DNA of 64,000 bases from Mycobacterium saskatchewanense (GCF_010729105.1 NZ_AP022573.1:1364001-1428000), one strand, 5' to 3'. Positions 52,879 through 62,650 are shown, numbered from the stretch's first letter. A program made the numbers and translations. Notes: generated by a model from the sequence alone, not told the origin.

Positions 52879-53747
52879 GGCCGCCCCGCGGCGAGGGCCG
52901 AGTCGGGGCTGAGGAAGTCGGTGACCAACTGGTTGAAAAGCTCGGCGCGTTCCCATTGCATCCAGTGCCCGGTGTGCGATGTCATGACCAACTCGGCGTT
53001 GGGCAACAGATTGAGCAGCATCGGCCCACCGGCCGGCCGGTTGACCTTGTCGTCGCGGCCCCACAGGATCAGGGTCGGAGTCGGGAGGACCCTGAGCCGG
53101 CGGTCGCGGGTGAGGTCCATTCGCCACAGGGCCCGCGGCCCCGACGGTCGGCGCAGCGGCGGGTCCGCGACCACCTCGGGGTCGATCGATGCGCGATAGC
53201 GCGTGTCGATCAGCTCGTCGGGCACGGCGGCTCCGTCGTACACCAGGTAGGTGCGGATGAAGGCGGCGAGCTTCTCGCGGCTGGGGCCATCGCCGCCGTA
53301 GTAGGACAGGAGGCTCCTCAGGCCCGCCGTGGGAAGTCCCCGGGTGGTGCCGATCCCGCCGGGACCCATCAGGACCAGCTTGCCGACGCGGTGCGGGGTG
53401 TCCAGGGCGAGGCGCAGTGCGGCCGCTCCGCCGTACGAGTTGCCGACGAGGTGGGCGTTGTCGATGCCGAGCGCGTCGATGAGGCCGCGGATCACGTCCG
53501 CGAGGTAACCGAAGGGATCGTCGTGGTCCACGCCCTTGGCCGACCTGCCGTAGCCGGGCATGTCGGGCACGATCAGCCGGAAACGCTCGGCGAGGGCGTC
53601 GATGTTGCGCGAGTAGTTAGACACCCCGGACGCGCCGGGGCCGCCGCCGTGCAGCATTACGACAGGCGGTCCACTTCCCTTTTCGGAGAAGAAGATTGGC
53701 TTGCCGGCCACGGTGACGGTGCGCTCGTGGCATCGGGTGGTGGTCAT
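52875..53747 (-). CDS. meta-cleavage product C-C bond hydrolase (MhpC/BphD/HsaD-like)
   Basis: 290 residues from the ATG at 53747 (ATGA with the upstream stop). HGGGPGASGVSNY is the MhpC/BphD oxyanion loop; nucleophile LVGNSYGGAAAL, acid GRDDKVNRPAGG, His TSHTGHWMQWE. It hydrolyses the vinylogous 1,5-diketone made by the extradiol dioxygenase into a carboxylic acid and 2-hydroxypenta-2,4-dienoate. Confidence 0.92.
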   Translation of the reverse strand: MTTTRCHERTVTVAGKPIFFSEKGSGPPVVMLHGGGPGASGVSNYSRNIDALAERFRLIVPDMPGYGRSAKGVDHDDPFGYLADVIRGLIDALGIDNAHLVGNSYGGAAALRLALDTPHRVGKLVLMGPGGIGTTRGLPTAGLRSLLSYYGGDGPSREKLAAFIRTYLVYDGAAVPDELIDTRYRASIDPEVVADPPLRRPSGPRALWRMDLTRDRRLRVLPTPTLILWGRDDKVNRPAGGPMLLNLLPNAELVMTSHTGHWMQWERAELFNQLVTDFLSPDSALAAGRP

Positions 53748-55330
53748 GCGTTCACTCCAATCGGGGCGGTGGGAACGGGCGGCATCAGATCGACGAGGCC
53801 GGCCGGAGGCGCCGGCAACGGATCGCCGGCCGCGGCGGCCGCGAAGACAAAGCGGTCCGGACGCAGCACGACCGCGGCCGCCTTCTTTCCGTTCAGCCAA
53901 CGGGTGAGCGCGCCGTCGTCGTCGCGGACCGACCCCGCCGACGCGCCGGCGCTCGTCAGGGCGAGCGTTCGAGCCCCCAGCCGGGCCCATCGGTCGGCGC
54001 CGGCCGGTGCGACCCCGAGGTGCAGGACCGCCCATCCCCCACCGAGCGCGTCGTCCAGGCGCAGGGTTTGTCCCGCGGCGTCGGTGACCCACGGCTGCGG
54101 TAGCTGCCAGCCGACCGCGGCGTGGTCACGGGACGCGAAGAACCCTTCCGGGTAGCGCGCGTCGGGAAGCCAGATCAGGTTGCGCCCGGCCTCGAGGACT
54201 CCGGGCAGGCGGGTAACCGCACGCAGTAGGTGGTTTCGCAACCATGCCAACGATTTCCGGCGTTCGGTGATAATCCGGCCGTTGCGCACCGCCCGTCGGG
54301 TGACCACGGTGACGTGGGGTTTCCGCTCGGCCTGGTAGGAGTCGAGCAGCGAGGCGGGCGCCCGCCCCCGCGCCACGGCGGCGATCTTCCAGCACAGGTT
54401 CGCCACGTCGCGCACCCCGGCCGACATGCCCTGGCCGATCCACGGTGGCATGGCGTGGGCGGCATCCCCGGCCAGGAAGACGCGGCCGACGCGCCACCGG
54501 TCGGCGACGCGCACGTGGTGGCTGTAGATGACGGCGCGCAGGATCTTCACGTGGTCCTCGGTTACGCCCTGGTCGTGCAGCACCTCCCAGATGGCCGCGT
54601 CGGTGACCAGCCTGGCCTCGTCCTCGCCGGCCCGTGCCGGGAACTCCCAGCGATGATGGCCCAGCGGCGTGGGGCAGTCGACGGTCGGGCGGTCCGGGTT
54701 GCAGTGGAAACGCAACCGGTCGTGGCCATCCCATTCGCGAATCACCTTGGTGTCGATGACAACCCAGCGTTCGGCGTAGGTGCGTCCGTCGTATCCGATC
54801 CCGAGTTGGCCGCGCGTCGGCGAGGATCCGCCGTCGGCGGCGATCACGTACGAGGCGCGCAGTCGCTTGAGGGTGTCGGTGCGCAGGTCCGCCAACATCA
54901 GGTCGGCCCGGCCGTCGGCATTGGCCACCCGCAGGCATTCGTGTTCGAGCAGCACCTCGACGTTGGGGAACCGGGCGACGCCCTCGCGCAGCACGTGATC
55001 GACCGCGGGTTGATACAGGAACTGCTGTGGCGGATGACCGCAGCCACGGGGCGCCATGGTGGTCTGGATGAACGGAACGCCGTCGGCATCGACCCAGGCC
55101 AACGGCCGGTCCGGCAGCATGTCCTGCTGCAGCCGGTCCGCCAGTCCGACGGACTGCCAGATGCGCATGACCTCCTCGTCGGTGGAGATGGCCCGCGCCC
55201 GCCCGTACACGTCGAGGTCGCGCTCGACGACGACGACCTTCAGGCCCAGAGCGCCAAGAAGATTGGCCGCGGTGGCACCAGTGGGGCCATAACCGATCAC
55301 CGCCACGTCGTAAACCGAATCGCCGTTCAC
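53744..55330 (-). CDS. FAD-dependent 3-(3-hydroxyphenyl)propionate hydroxylase-like enzyme (MhpA)
   Basis: 528 residues. A GTG at 55330 is preferred; the ATG at 55372 lies within the operator repeats. Motifs: VAVIGYGPTGATAANLLG (GxGxxG), AADGGSSPTRGQLG (DG) and LAGDAAHAMPPWIGQGM (GD). MhpA hydroxylates 3-hydroxyphenylpropionate to the catechol, feeding the downstream extradiol dioxygenase. Substrate range is assumed from the family and the operon. Confidence 0.9.
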   Translation of the reverse strand: MNGDSVYDVAVIGYGPTGATAANLLGALGLKVVVVERDLDVYGRARAISTDEEVMRIWQSVGLADRLQQDMLPDRPLAWVDADGVPFIQTTMAPRGCGHPPQQFLYQPAVDHVLREGVARFPNVEVLLEHECLRVANADGRADLMLADLRTDTLKRLRASYVIAADGGSSPTRGQLGIGYDGRTYAERWVVIDTKVIREWDGHDRLRFHCNPDRPTVDCPTPLGHHRWEFPARAGEDEARLVTDAAIWEVLHDQGVTEDHVKILRAVIYSHHVRVADRWRVGRVFLAGDAAHAMPPWIGQGMSAGVRDVANLCWKIAAVARGRAPASLLDSYQAERKPHVTVVTRRAVRNGRIITERRKSLAWLRNHLLRAVTRLPGVLEAGRNLIWLPDARYPEGFFASRDHAAVGWQLPQPWVTDAAGQTLRLDDALGGGWAVLHLGVAPAGADRWARLGARTLALTSAGASAGSVRDDDGALTRWLNGKKAAAVVLRPDRFVFAAAAAGDPLPAPPAGLVDLMPPVPTAPIGVNA

Positions 55331-55360
55331 TGCCGTCCCGCCTTCGTGTCGGACTTGTTC

Positions 55361-55396
55361 TGTAGCGATCATTACGCTAGTGTAGCGATCACTACA
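55361..55396. promoter_or_regulatory. tandem TetR-type operators in the divergent promoter
   Basis: TGTAGCGATCA occurs twice, at 55361 and 55381, exactly 20 bp apart. The repeats extend into inverted halves (TAGCG...CGCTA and TGTAG...CTACA). The block lies between the MhpA-like gene and the TetR gene and covers the region where both promoters must lie. Confidence 0.75.
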
Positions 55397-55418
55397 GAGT
55401 CAAGATCCAGGAGTTCCG

Positions 55419-56045
55419 TTGGCCGACACACCGAAGCGCCGACGCCGGGTCGACGGTGAGGCATCCCGGATCCGCATCCTCGACGCCGCCACCGAGATCG
55501 CCAGCGAACGCGGGTACGAGGGGACGAGCATCGGGCTGGTCAGTGCCAAGTGCGGGCTGCCCGCCAGCTCCATCTACTGGCATTTCAAGGACAAGGACGA
55601 TCTGATCGCCGCGGTGATCGAGCGCAGCTTCGCCCACTGGCTGGCGGCGTGGCAGCTACCCGCGGACGGCACTGGGCGCGAACGCCTTTCGGTCGTTGCC
55701 ATGCAGATCGCAAAGGCGTTGCTGGACTGCCCCGACTTCCTGCGGCTGGGGTTGATGCTCGCCCTGGAACGACGCCCCGTCGAGCCGCGGGCCCGCGCGA
55801 TGTTCCTCGCCGTCCGCGACCGCGCCTTCGAGACCCTGGTGCCCGCCATCGGTGCTCTCACCCCTGGACTGACCGACGCGCAGGTGCGTCGGCTGGCCAC
55901 CTACGCGATCGCCGGCGCCGACGGGCTGTTCATCGCCAAGGAGATCGGTGGCGACTCGATCGACCTCCCCGCGCTGTTCGAGATGCATGCCGCGGCGCTG
56001 TACGACAGCGCCGTCCGGATGACGGCCGATGGGGAGATGCGATGA
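55419..56045 (+). CDS. TetR-family regulator of the aromatic catabolic locus
   Basis: 208 residues from a TTG at 55419 with AGGAG upstream. [23 protein letters not shown], then [21 protein letters not shown]. The ligand domain has typical TetR_C features. It is divergent from the hydroxylase gene, with tandem operators between, and is coupled (ATGA) to the acetaldehyde dehydrogenase gene. Probably relieved by an aromatic intermediate. Confidence 0.9.
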   Translation: MADTPKRRRRVDGEASRIRILDAATEIASERGYEGTSIGLVSAKCGLPASSIYWHFKDKDDLIAAVIERSFAHWLAAWQLPADGTGRERLSVVAMQIAKALLDCPDFLRLGLMLALERRPVEPRARAMFLAVRDRAFETLVPAIGALTPGLTDAQVRRLATYAIAGADGLFIAKEIGGDSIDLPALFEMHAAALYDSAVRMTADGEMR

Positions 56046-56998
56046 CCTCCGCCGAGCGCTGGCCGGTCGCCATCATCGGAACCGGCACCATAGGCACCGA
56101 CCTGATGATGAAGATCGCCGCCGACGACGGCCCGCTGACCGTAGCCGCCATGGTGGGCATCGACGCAGACTCGGACGGGCTGGCCCGGGCGCGGCGGATG
56201 GGCGTGCCGACCACGGCCGACGGGGTGGCGGGCTTGCTAGTGATGCCGGACTTCCCCGAGATCAGGCTCGCCTTCGACGCCACGTCCGCCGCCGGGCACC
56301 GGGCGAACTGGACGGCCCTGCGCAACAGCGGGATTCGCATGCTCGACCTCACGCCCGCCTCGATCGGCCCGTTCTGCGTGCCCGTGGTCAACCTGGACGG
56401 CCACCTCGATGCGCCCAACCTCAACATGGTCACCTGCGGCGGGCAGGCAACGGTGCCGATCGTCGCGGCCGTCGGCAAGGCCGGAATCGTCTCCTACGCC
56501 GAAATCGTTTCGTCGATTTCCGCCAGGACCGCGGGACCCGGAACCCGCGCGAACATCGACGAGTTCGTCGAAACCACGGCCGCGGCGCTGCGGGTCGTCG
56601 GCGGCGCGCTGCGGGGCAAGGCCGTGATGATCCTCAATCCCGCCGACCCCCCGGTCGTCATGCGCAACACGGTGTACTGCCTCGTCGACGGTGACCCGGA
56701 CCGGCACGCGATCGAGGAGGCCATTCACGAGATGGCCGGCCGGGTGGCCGCGTACGTGCCCGGCTACCGCCTCAAGCAGGACGTCCAGTTCGAGGCCTTC
56801 GGCTCCGACCAGCCGCTCTACCTGCCCGAGACCGGGAAGTTCATCGGCACCCGCGTCACGGTGATGCTGGAGATCACCGGTGCGGGGCACTACCTTCCCC
56901 CCTACGCCGGAAACCTGGACATCATGACTTCGGCCGCCAAGGCCACCGCCGAGCGAATCGCCACTCATGCCGCCAGACGCGCCGGGGCTGCAACATGA
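56042..56998 (+). CDS. acetaldehyde dehydrogenase (acylating), MhpF/HsaG-type
   Basis: 318 residues; starts within the TetR stop (ATGA). Rossmann motif [14 protein letters not shown], catalytic Cys in [12 protein letters not shown], and GRKFIG-like end ([15 protein letters not shown]). It forms acetyl-CoA from acetaldehyde, NAD and CoA, in complex with the next gene product through substrate channelling. Confidence 0.93.
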   Translation: MTSAERWPVAIIGTGTIGTDLMMKIAADDGPLTVAAMVGIDADSDGLARARRMGVPTTADGVAGLLVMPDFPEIRLAFDATSAAGHRANWTALRNSGIRMLDLTPASIGPFCVPVVNLDGHLDAPNLNMVTCGGQATVPIVAAVGKAGIVSYAEIVSSISARTAGPGTRANIDEFVETTAAALRVVGGALRGKAVMILNPADPPVVMRNTVYCLVDGDPDRHAIEEAIHEMAGRVAAYVPGYRLKQDVQFEAFGSDQPLYLPETGKFIGTRVTVMLEITGAGHYLPPYAGNLDIMTSAAKATAERIATHAARRAGAAT

Positions 56999-58005
56999 CC
57001 CGGCGCGTCTATATCAGCGATGTCACGCTGCGCGACGGCATGCATGCGGTCCGCCACCAATACACCCTCGAGCAAGCGACCACGATCGCCCGCGCCCTCG
57101 ACGCCGCCGGCGTCGACTCGATCGAGGTCGCCCACGGCGACGGGCTGGGGGGTTCGAGCTGCGTGTACGGATTCGGCGCCCACACCGACCTGGAGTGGAT
57201 CGAGACGGTCGCCGGTGCGGTGCACGGCTCCCGGGTCGCGACGCTCCTGCTGCCCGGGCTGGGCACCGTGCGCAATCTCCGCGACGCGCACCGGGCGGGC
57301 GCGGCCGTCGTGCGCGTCGCGACCCACTCCACCGAGGCCGACATCGCGGCCCCCTACCTCGCCGCGGCCCGCGAGCTCGGAATGGAGGCCGTCGGCTTCC
57401 TCATGATGAGCCACCTCGCCACCCCGGCCAGGCTGGCCGCCCAAGCCAAATTGATGGAGGGGTACGGGGCGGCGTGCGTCTATGTCGTCGATTCCGGTGG
57501 AGCGATGACGATGCGCGACGTCGGGGAACGCGTCGATGCCCTGAGCCAAACGCTCTTTCCAACAACGGAAGTCGGCATCCACGCCCATCACAATCTGTCA
57601 CTGGGCGTCGCGAACTCGATCACTGCCGTGGAGCACGGCGCGCACCGGGTCGACGCCTCCCTCGCCGGCATGGGCGCTGGCGCGGGCAACGCGCCGCTGG
57701 AGGTGTTCATCGCCGCCGCCTCGCGCCTCGGCTGGGACCATGGCTGCGACCTGCACCGGCTGCAGGACGCCGCCGACGATCTCGTCCGGCCCCTGCAGGA
57801 CCGGCCGGTCCGGGTCGATCGGGAGACCCTCACCCTGGGGTACGCGGGCGTGTACTCGAGCTTCCTGCGGCACGCCGAAACCGCCGCCGCGCGCTTCGAC
57901 ATCGACGCGCGCACGCTGCTGGAAGAGGCCGGCCGACGCGGGATGGTCGGCGGTCAGGAGGACATGCTCGTCGACATCGCCCTCGACCTCACCGCGCTGC
58001 GCTGA
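56995..58005 (+). CDS. 4-hydroxy-2-oxovalerate aldolase (MhpE/HsaF-type)
   Basis: 336 residues; overlaps the dehydrogenase stop by 4 bp. [21 protein letters not shown] opens the DRE-TIM barrel; the metal ligands are the Asp of TLRD and His in [11 protein letters not shown]. The C-terminal domain (communication domain) is present. It splits 4-hydroxy-2-oxovalerate into pyruvate and acetaldehyde. The upstream dehydrogenase uses the acetaldehyde. Confidence 0.93.
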   Translation: MTRRVYISDVTLRDGMHAVRHQYTLEQATTIARALDAAGVDSIEVAHGDGLGGSSCVYGFGAHTDLEWIETVAGAVHGSRVATLLLPGLGTVRNLRDAHRAGAAVVRVATHSTEADIAAPYLAAARELGMEAVGFLMMSHLATPARLAAQAKLMEGYGAACVYVVDSGGAMTMRDVGERVDALSQTLFPTTEVGIHAHHNLSLGVANSITAVEHGAHRVDASLAGMGAGAGNAPLEVFIAAASRLGWDHGCDLHRLQDAADDLVRPLQDRPVRVDRETLTLGYAGVYSSFLRHAETAAARFDIDARTLLEEAGRRGMVGGQEDMLVDIALDLTALR

Positions 58006-58054
58006 CTGTCGCGATTCCTGGCCCACATCCTCGGTTCGGTGCAACGATCAGTGC

Positions 58055-58504
58055 ATGAACGGGGCGATGATGGGCTTCCTCGGCATGGTGTTCGGCGCTT
58101 CCGCGGTGGGCGTGGCGGGCGTGGCGAGGTCGGTCGTCGACACGGTGCTGCCGCGAATGATGGACGGCGCCAACCACAAAAGCCAGATGAGCATCAACCT
58201 GCAGGCCCAGCGCCACGAGGCCATTCAGCGGTGGCGGGCCGGGTTGGCGGGAGCGCGGGACGACTACCGGCGATGGGCGGCCGGACCCCGTGACGTCGAC
58301 GCGCCGAACGTTGTCGGCGACGAGTGGTTCGAGGGCCTGCGGCCGCACCTGCCCACCACCGGCGAAGCCGCGAAGTACCGCAGTGCGTGCGAGATCCACT
58401 GCGACAACACGACGACTATGCAGCTCTCGCTGGAGATCGGTCGGATCGAACGGGAATGGACCGACGAGGCGATGGGCGCCGGCCGCCGCAACCGTCGCGG
58501 CTGA
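58055..58504 (+). CDS. hypothetical protein, 149 aa
   Basis: ATG at 58055. An N-terminal hydrophobic stretch (MMGFLGMVFGASAVGVAGVA) may be a membrane anchor. The rest is charged and helical, with QAQRHEAIQRWRAGLAGARDDYRRW. I do not recognise a family. It lies 50 bp after the aldolase gene but is not coupled to it. An 18-bp tandem repeat follows its stop. Confidence 0.6.
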   Translation: MNGAMMGFLGMVFGASAVGVAGVARSVVDTVLPRMMDGANHKSQMSINLQAQRHEAIQRWRAGLAGARDDYRRWAAGPRDVDAPNVVGDEWFEGLRPHLPTTGEAAKYRSACEIHCDNTTTMQLSLEIGRIEREWTDEAMGAGRRNRRG

Positions 58505-58526
58505 AGGAGGCGCCGCGGGGGAGTCC

Positions 58527-58616
58527 GAGCCCAACACCCGCGCCGCGCCCAACACCCGCGCCGAGCCCAACACCCTCGCCGAGCCCAACACCCTCGCCGA
58601 GCCCAACACCCGCGCC
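58527..58616. repeat. 18-bp tandem repeat, five copies
   Basis: Five 18-bp units of the type GAGCCCAACACCCGCGCC, with one-base variants (G/T at one position, and GCG for GAG in the second unit). A partial sixth unit follows. It lies between two convergent genes and next to a dispersed palindromic repeat. It is the kind of locus that varies in copy number between strains. Confidence 0.8.
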
Positions 58617-58617
58617 G

Positions 58618-58673
58618 AGCGTCGACTTGTTGTCGAGTTTTGGCGCCCCCGGGCCCAACAACTCGACGTTGGG
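58618..58673. repeat. dispersed palindromic repeat, copy 2
   Basis: The right arm CAACAACTCGACGTTGGG (58656-58673) is the reverse complement of the 18-bp arm at 48465-48482. It is imperfectly mirrored by the left side (CGTCGACTTGTTGTCGAG). It lies between the convergent hypothetical and CysQ genes, directly after the 18-bp tandem repeat. Confidence 0.6.
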
Positions 58674-58686
58674 TGCTGGGGAAGGC

Positions 58687-59415
58687 CTAGCCGGTGACGG
58701 CGAGCACCGCCTCGGCCAACTCCGGGCGGCAGACGACCAGGTCCGGCAACTTGGGGTCCGGCTGGTTGTAGGCCAACGGCGAACCGTCGATGCGGGAGGT
58801 GTGCAAGCCGGCGGCCCGCGCGACGGCCACGGGCGCGGCCGAGTCCCACTCATACTGGCCGCCGGCGTGCACGTAGACGTCGGACAGGCCCTGGACGATC
58901 GACGCCACCTTCGCCCCGGCGGAGCCCATCTCCACCAGGGTGCCATCCAGCGCGTCGCGAACGGAGAGTGCAATGGCGGGCGGGCGGGTCCGCGATACCA
59001 CGATGCGCGGCTTGCCGTGCGCGGCGGGCGGGGCCGCCACCTGTGGTGTCGCCAGCGTCAAACCTTGCGCGGGCAGGGCCACCGCGCCGGCGACGAGCTC
59101 GCCGGCCCGCCATAGCGCGACATGCACAGCCCAATCCTCGCGCCCGAGCTCGGAGAACTCGCGCGTCCCGTCCAGCGGATCGACGATCCACACCCGCTCC
59201 GAGCGAAGTCGCACCGGATCGTCGGCGCCCTCCTCGGACAGCACCGCGTCGTCGGGCCGCTCGGCCGTGAGGGCGCTCATCAGGAAATTGTGGGATCGCT
59301 TGTCGCCGGCCGCTTTTCGCTCGCTCGCGTCGGCTTCGGCAAATTCCTCGCGCACCCCGAGCAGGAGGCGGCCCGCCTCGGTGGCCAACCGCGCGGCCAG
59401 TTCGTCGTCGTCCAT
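58687..59415 (-). CDS. cysQ: 3'(2'),5'-bisphosphate nucleotidase / inositol-phosphatase family (CysQ)
   Basis: 242 residues from the ATG at 59415. The Mg sites are Glu in LSEEG, DPLDGTREF and WDSAAPVAVA. The DPLDGTREF motif is that of CysQ-type PAP phosphatases in the inositol monophosphatase superfamily. It degrades 3'-phosphoadenosine 5'-phosphate from sulfate assimilation. The 3' end is near the palindromic repeat. Confidence 0.9.
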   Translation of the reverse strand: MDDDELAARLATEAGRLLLGVREEFAEADASERKAAGDKRSHNFLMSALTAERPDDAVLSEEGADDPVRLRSERVWIVDPLDGTREFSELGREDWAVHVALWRAGELVAGAVALPAQGLTLATPQVAAPPAAHGKPRIVVSRTRPPAIALSVRDALDGTLVEMGSAGAKVASIVQGLSDVYVHAGGQYEWDSAAPVAVARAAGLHTSRIDGSPLAYNQPDPKLPDLVVCRPELAEAVLAVTG

Positions 59416-59542
59416 CAGCGACTCACCTATCGTCTCGAACCCAAAAATGTTGGTAGTGTTGGCCAAGTTACTCTGCCATACCGGCGCCGCTACAGCCACC
59501 CCTGGGCGTGAAATCCCGGCCGGAACCTGTAAATCTGTTGAT

Positions 59543-60160
59543 GTGAGCGGGGGTAACAATTTTTCGGTTGACCGGTTCCGTCGCCTTCCACGCGGTCGGG
59601 TCCTCGTGATCGGTGCCGTCGCGGCCGTCGTGGTGATCGGCGCACTCGCCTTTGCCGGCTTTCGGTTGACGCATGGCGGTAGCAGGTCGGCGACGACCTC
59701 CGAGGCGCCCCCGCCGCCGGAGAGCTTCGCCCTTCCGGGCTGCTACAACCTCTCGGCCCCACCGGTCGAGCGTCCGAGGCGGCTCAGCATCCTGGGCTGT
59801 GCGAGCGTAGCCGTTGCGGTGCAAGACATGTCATGGAGTTCTTGGGGACCGCAGGGCGCCGACGGCACCGGAACCGCCGTTTTCAAGATCTGCGACCCGA
59901 ACTGCGCGGCCGGCTATCAACTGACCAACCCCGTCGTCGTGCACGCGTGGAATCCCCAGCCGCCCCGGGCCGACGCCATCTGCCAGGCCGGCCTGAAGAT
60001 CTTCGCCGACGTGATCCTGGCCTTCCCCAAGGGCGCCCCGCCGCCCACCGCGCAGAAGATGAACGCCCAGTACAACGGGATGCCGGCCGTGCACTATGCC
60101 AACTACCAGGGCGGCAGCAACCGCGACACCCAGTTCATCGGCTACACGTTCTGCAACTGA
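59543..60160 (+). CDS. hypothetical single-pass membrane/exported protein
   Basis: 205 residues from a GTG at 59543 (start uncertain, no clear Shine-Dalgarno). An N-terminal anchor (VLVIGAVAAVVVIGALAFAGF) is preceded by RRLPRGR. The outer domain is Pro/Ser/Thr-rich at first, then holds several cysteines (GCYNLS, LGCASV, CDPNCAAG, AICQAG, FCN). Probably disulfide-rich and extracytoplasmic. No known family. Confidence 0.65.
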   Translation: MSGGNNFSVDRFRRLPRGRVLVIGAVAAVVVIGALAFAGFRLTHGGSRSATTSEAPPPPESFALPGCYNLSAPPVERPRRLSILGCASVAVAVQDMSWSSWGPQGADGTGTAVFKICDPNCAAGYQLTNPVVVHAWNPQPPRADAICQAGLKIFADVILAFPKGAPPPTAQKMNAQYNGMPAVHYANYQGGSNRDTQFIGYTFCN

Positions 60161-60163
60161 TCG

Positions 60164-61339
60164 CTAGACCTCGATGACGACGGCGCCGCCCTGGCCGCCG
60201 CCCGCGCACATCGCCGCGACGCCGATGCCGCCGCCGCGCCGGGCCAGCTCGTAGGCGAGCGTGGTGACCATCCGGGCGCCCGAGGCGGCGATCGGGTGAC
60301 CCAGGCTGCAGCCGCTGCCCGAGAAGTTCACCTTCTCCTCGTCTATCCCGTACTCCCGGCACGCCGCGATCGGTACGGACGCGAACGCCTCGTTGATCTC
60401 CCACAACGCGACGTCGTCGACCGACAGACCGGCCCGCTGCAGCACCTTGCCGATGACCTTGACCGCGCCGAGGCCGCAGTCGCGGGGTGGGACGCCCGCG
60501 GCCGCCCAGGCCCTAACCGTGCCCATCACGTTGAGGTTCTCGGCGGCGGCGTACTCGCGGTCGACGAGCGCGACGGCCGCGGCGGCATCGTTGGTGCCGC
60601 TGCTGTTGCCCGCCGTGATCGAGAACCCCTCGATCTCGGGGTGCAGCACCTTGAGCCCGGCGAGTTTCTCCACCGTGGTGTCGCGGCGCGGGTGCTCGTC
60701 GACCGAGAACTCGGTCACCGAGCCGTCGAGCTGGGTGATCTTCAGCGGGAGGATCTCGTCAACGAACTTGCCCGCGTCCATCGCGGCGATCGCCCGCTGA
60801 TGGGACCGCGCCGCCCAGGCATCCATCTCCCCGCGGGTGATGCCGACGGCCTGCGCGGTGTTCCAGCCCACGGTGATCGACATGTCGCGCGCCGGGGCGT
60901 CGGGGGTCTCGACGTGCGTCGGGGGCATCCACTGCTCCTGGAACTTCAGCTCGGGCCCCGGAATGCGCCAGCTGGTCAGCGGCGTCATCGACAGCGACTG
61001 CACGCCGCCGGCGATCAGCACGCGCTCCATCCCCGAGCCGATCTGCGCCGCGGCGTTGCCGATCGCGGTCAGGCTCCCCGCGCAGTGGCGGTTCACGGAC
61101 TGACCCGGGATGTCCTCCATGCCAGTCGCGGTCGCCGCATAACGGGCCAAATCGCCTCCGCCATAGTGTGATTCGGCGAAGATGATGTCATCGATAGCGG
61201 ACGGGTCGACGCCGGACCTACGCACCACCTCGGGGAGCACGGCGGTGATCAGCGTCTCGGGGGGCGTATTGACCAGCGTTCCCTTGAAGGAGCGGCCGAT
61301 CGCCGTCCGGACGGCTCCGACAATGACGGGTGTAGCCAT
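60164..61339 (-). CDS. acetyl-CoA acetyltransferase / thiolase (FadA5-like)
   Basis: 391 residues from the ATG at 61339. The nucleophilic Cys is in VNRHCAGSLTAI; NEAFA, GCSLGHPIAASGARM (His) and CAGGGQGGA (second Cys) complete the thiolase set. It cleaves 3-ketoacyl-CoA or condenses acetyl-CoA; mycobacterial relatives include the steroid side-chain thiolase FadA5. It is divergent from the bicupin gene. Confidence 0.9.
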   Translation of the reverse strand: MATPVIVGAVRTAIGRSFKGTLVNTPPETLITAVLPEVVRRSGVDPSAIDDIIFAESHYGGGDLARYAATATGMEDIPGQSVNRHCAGSLTAIGNAAAQIGSGMERVLIAGGVQSLSMTPLTSWRIPGPELKFQEQWMPPTHVETPDAPARDMSITVGWNTAQAVGITRGEMDAWAARSHQRAIAAMDAGKFVDEILPLKITQLDGSVTEFSVDEHPRRDTTVEKLAGLKVLHPEIEGFSITAGNSSGTNDAAAAVALVDREYAAAENLNVMGTVRAWAAAGVPPRDCGLGAVKVIGKVLQRAGLSVDDVALWEINEAFASVPIAACREYGIDEEKVNFSGSGCSLGHPIAASGARMVTTLAYELARRGGGIGVAAMCAGGGQGGAVVIEV

Positions 61340-61542
61340 GTTCCCCACCTAAGGCTGGATTGGGCGATCGGACGCGCGAATCGTATCAAATACCGTATGG
61401 GCAATAGTAACGGGCCGCCCCGCGCGGCCCGCAGCTTGATAGACGCCGATGATCGGCACATCGAAGACGGGTGTTGGACGCGGTGCATCAGCAACGCCAC
61501 TGTTATGGGCAGACATTCAGTCCGCTCCATGAGGAGGGTGAA

Positions 61543-62601
61543 ATGCTCACGCAGGCAGGCACACACGTCTCATCGTTGACCAACGGCGAGATTGTCGAAG
61601 AGTCCGACCTCGGCTCGATCCGGCGCCTGACAGCCGACAATTTCCCGATCCTGAAGGGGTTGTCGATCAAGCGGTTGCTGGTCAACCCGGGCGCCATGCG
61701 CACGCCGCACTGGCACGCCAACGCCAACGAGTTGACCTACTGCGTGTCCGGCACGGCGTTGGTTTCCGTCCTGGACACCGGCAGCCGATTCTCATCCTTC
61801 GTCGTGCGCCGGGGCGACATGTTCCACATCGACTCCGGATCGCTGCACCACATCGAGAACATCGGCGACGACACAGCGGAGTTCGTCATCACCTTCCGCA
61901 GCGAGCGGCCCGAGGACTTCGGACTCGGCGCTGCCTTCGGGGCGATGACCGACGCGGTGCTCGGCAACACGTACGACCTGCCCGCGTCCGATTTCGCGGC
62001 CATCCGCCGCAGCACCGCCGATCGCGCGCTGGCCGCCCGCGACGGCGACCCGAACGTGCCGTCGACGGCGTACTTCGACGACCCGCACAAGTTCTCGGTC
62101 GACGCGATGACCCCGCCGGTCAGCCTCGCCGTCGGCTCGGCCAGGACCGCACGCGTGCAATACTGGCCTGCACTCAAAGACCTGTCGATGTACTCGCTAC
62201 GGATCCGCGAGGACGGCATGCGGGAGCCGCACTGGCACCCGATCACCGCCGAGATGGGCTACGTCAACCGCGGCGGCGCCCGGATGACCGTCATGGATCC
62301 CGACGGCACCCTGGACACGTGGTACCTGCAGCAAGGCGACGTCTACTTCATCCCCCGCGCCTACCCGCACCACATCGAGGTCTTCGACGCCCCCGAGATG
62401 CACTTCTGCATCTTCTTCGACCAGCCGACCCCGGGCGACATCGGGTACCGCACCTCGGTGAGCGCGTACTCGCGCCAGGTGCTCGCCGCGACCTTCGACA
62501 CCCACGTCGACGACCTGCCCCAATACCCGTTCACGAAGGCCGACCCGCTGATCGTCAAGCGCCGCAACCCCGTTGACGCACACGCCGTCGGCGAGCGGTA
62601 A
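61543..62601 (+). CDS. bicupin, oxalate decarboxylase-like
   Basis: 352 residues; GAGGAGGGTG precedes the ATG at 61543. Two cupin domains each have HWHxxxxE-type metal motifs: HWHANANELTYC with HHIEN further on, and HWHPITAEMGYV with HHIEV. This matches the Mn-dependent oxalate decarboxylase/oxidase family architecture. The activity cannot be told from metal sites alone; other bicupins exist. Confidence 0.85.
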   Translation: MLTQAGTHVSSLTNGEIVEESDLGSIRRLTADNFPILKGLSIKRLLVNPGAMRTPHWHANANELTYCVSGTALVSVLDTGSRFSSFVVRRGDMFHIDSGSLHHIENIGDDTAEFVITFRSERPEDFGLGAAFGAMTDAVLGNTYDLPASDFAAIRRSTADRALAARDGDPNVPSTAYFDDPHKFSVDAMTPPVSLAVGSARTARVQYWPALKDLSMYSLRIREDGMREPHWHPITAEMGYVNRGGARMTVMDPDGTLDTWYLQQGDVYFIPRAYPHHIEVFDAPEMHFCIFFDQPTPGDIGYRTSVSAYSRQVLAATFDTHVDDLPQYPFTKADPLIVKRRNPVDAHAVGER

Positions 62602-62650
62602 TCGCGGGTCCGGCTTTCGGCTCGTTCGGCGGGCAGGACAGAATGGCACA

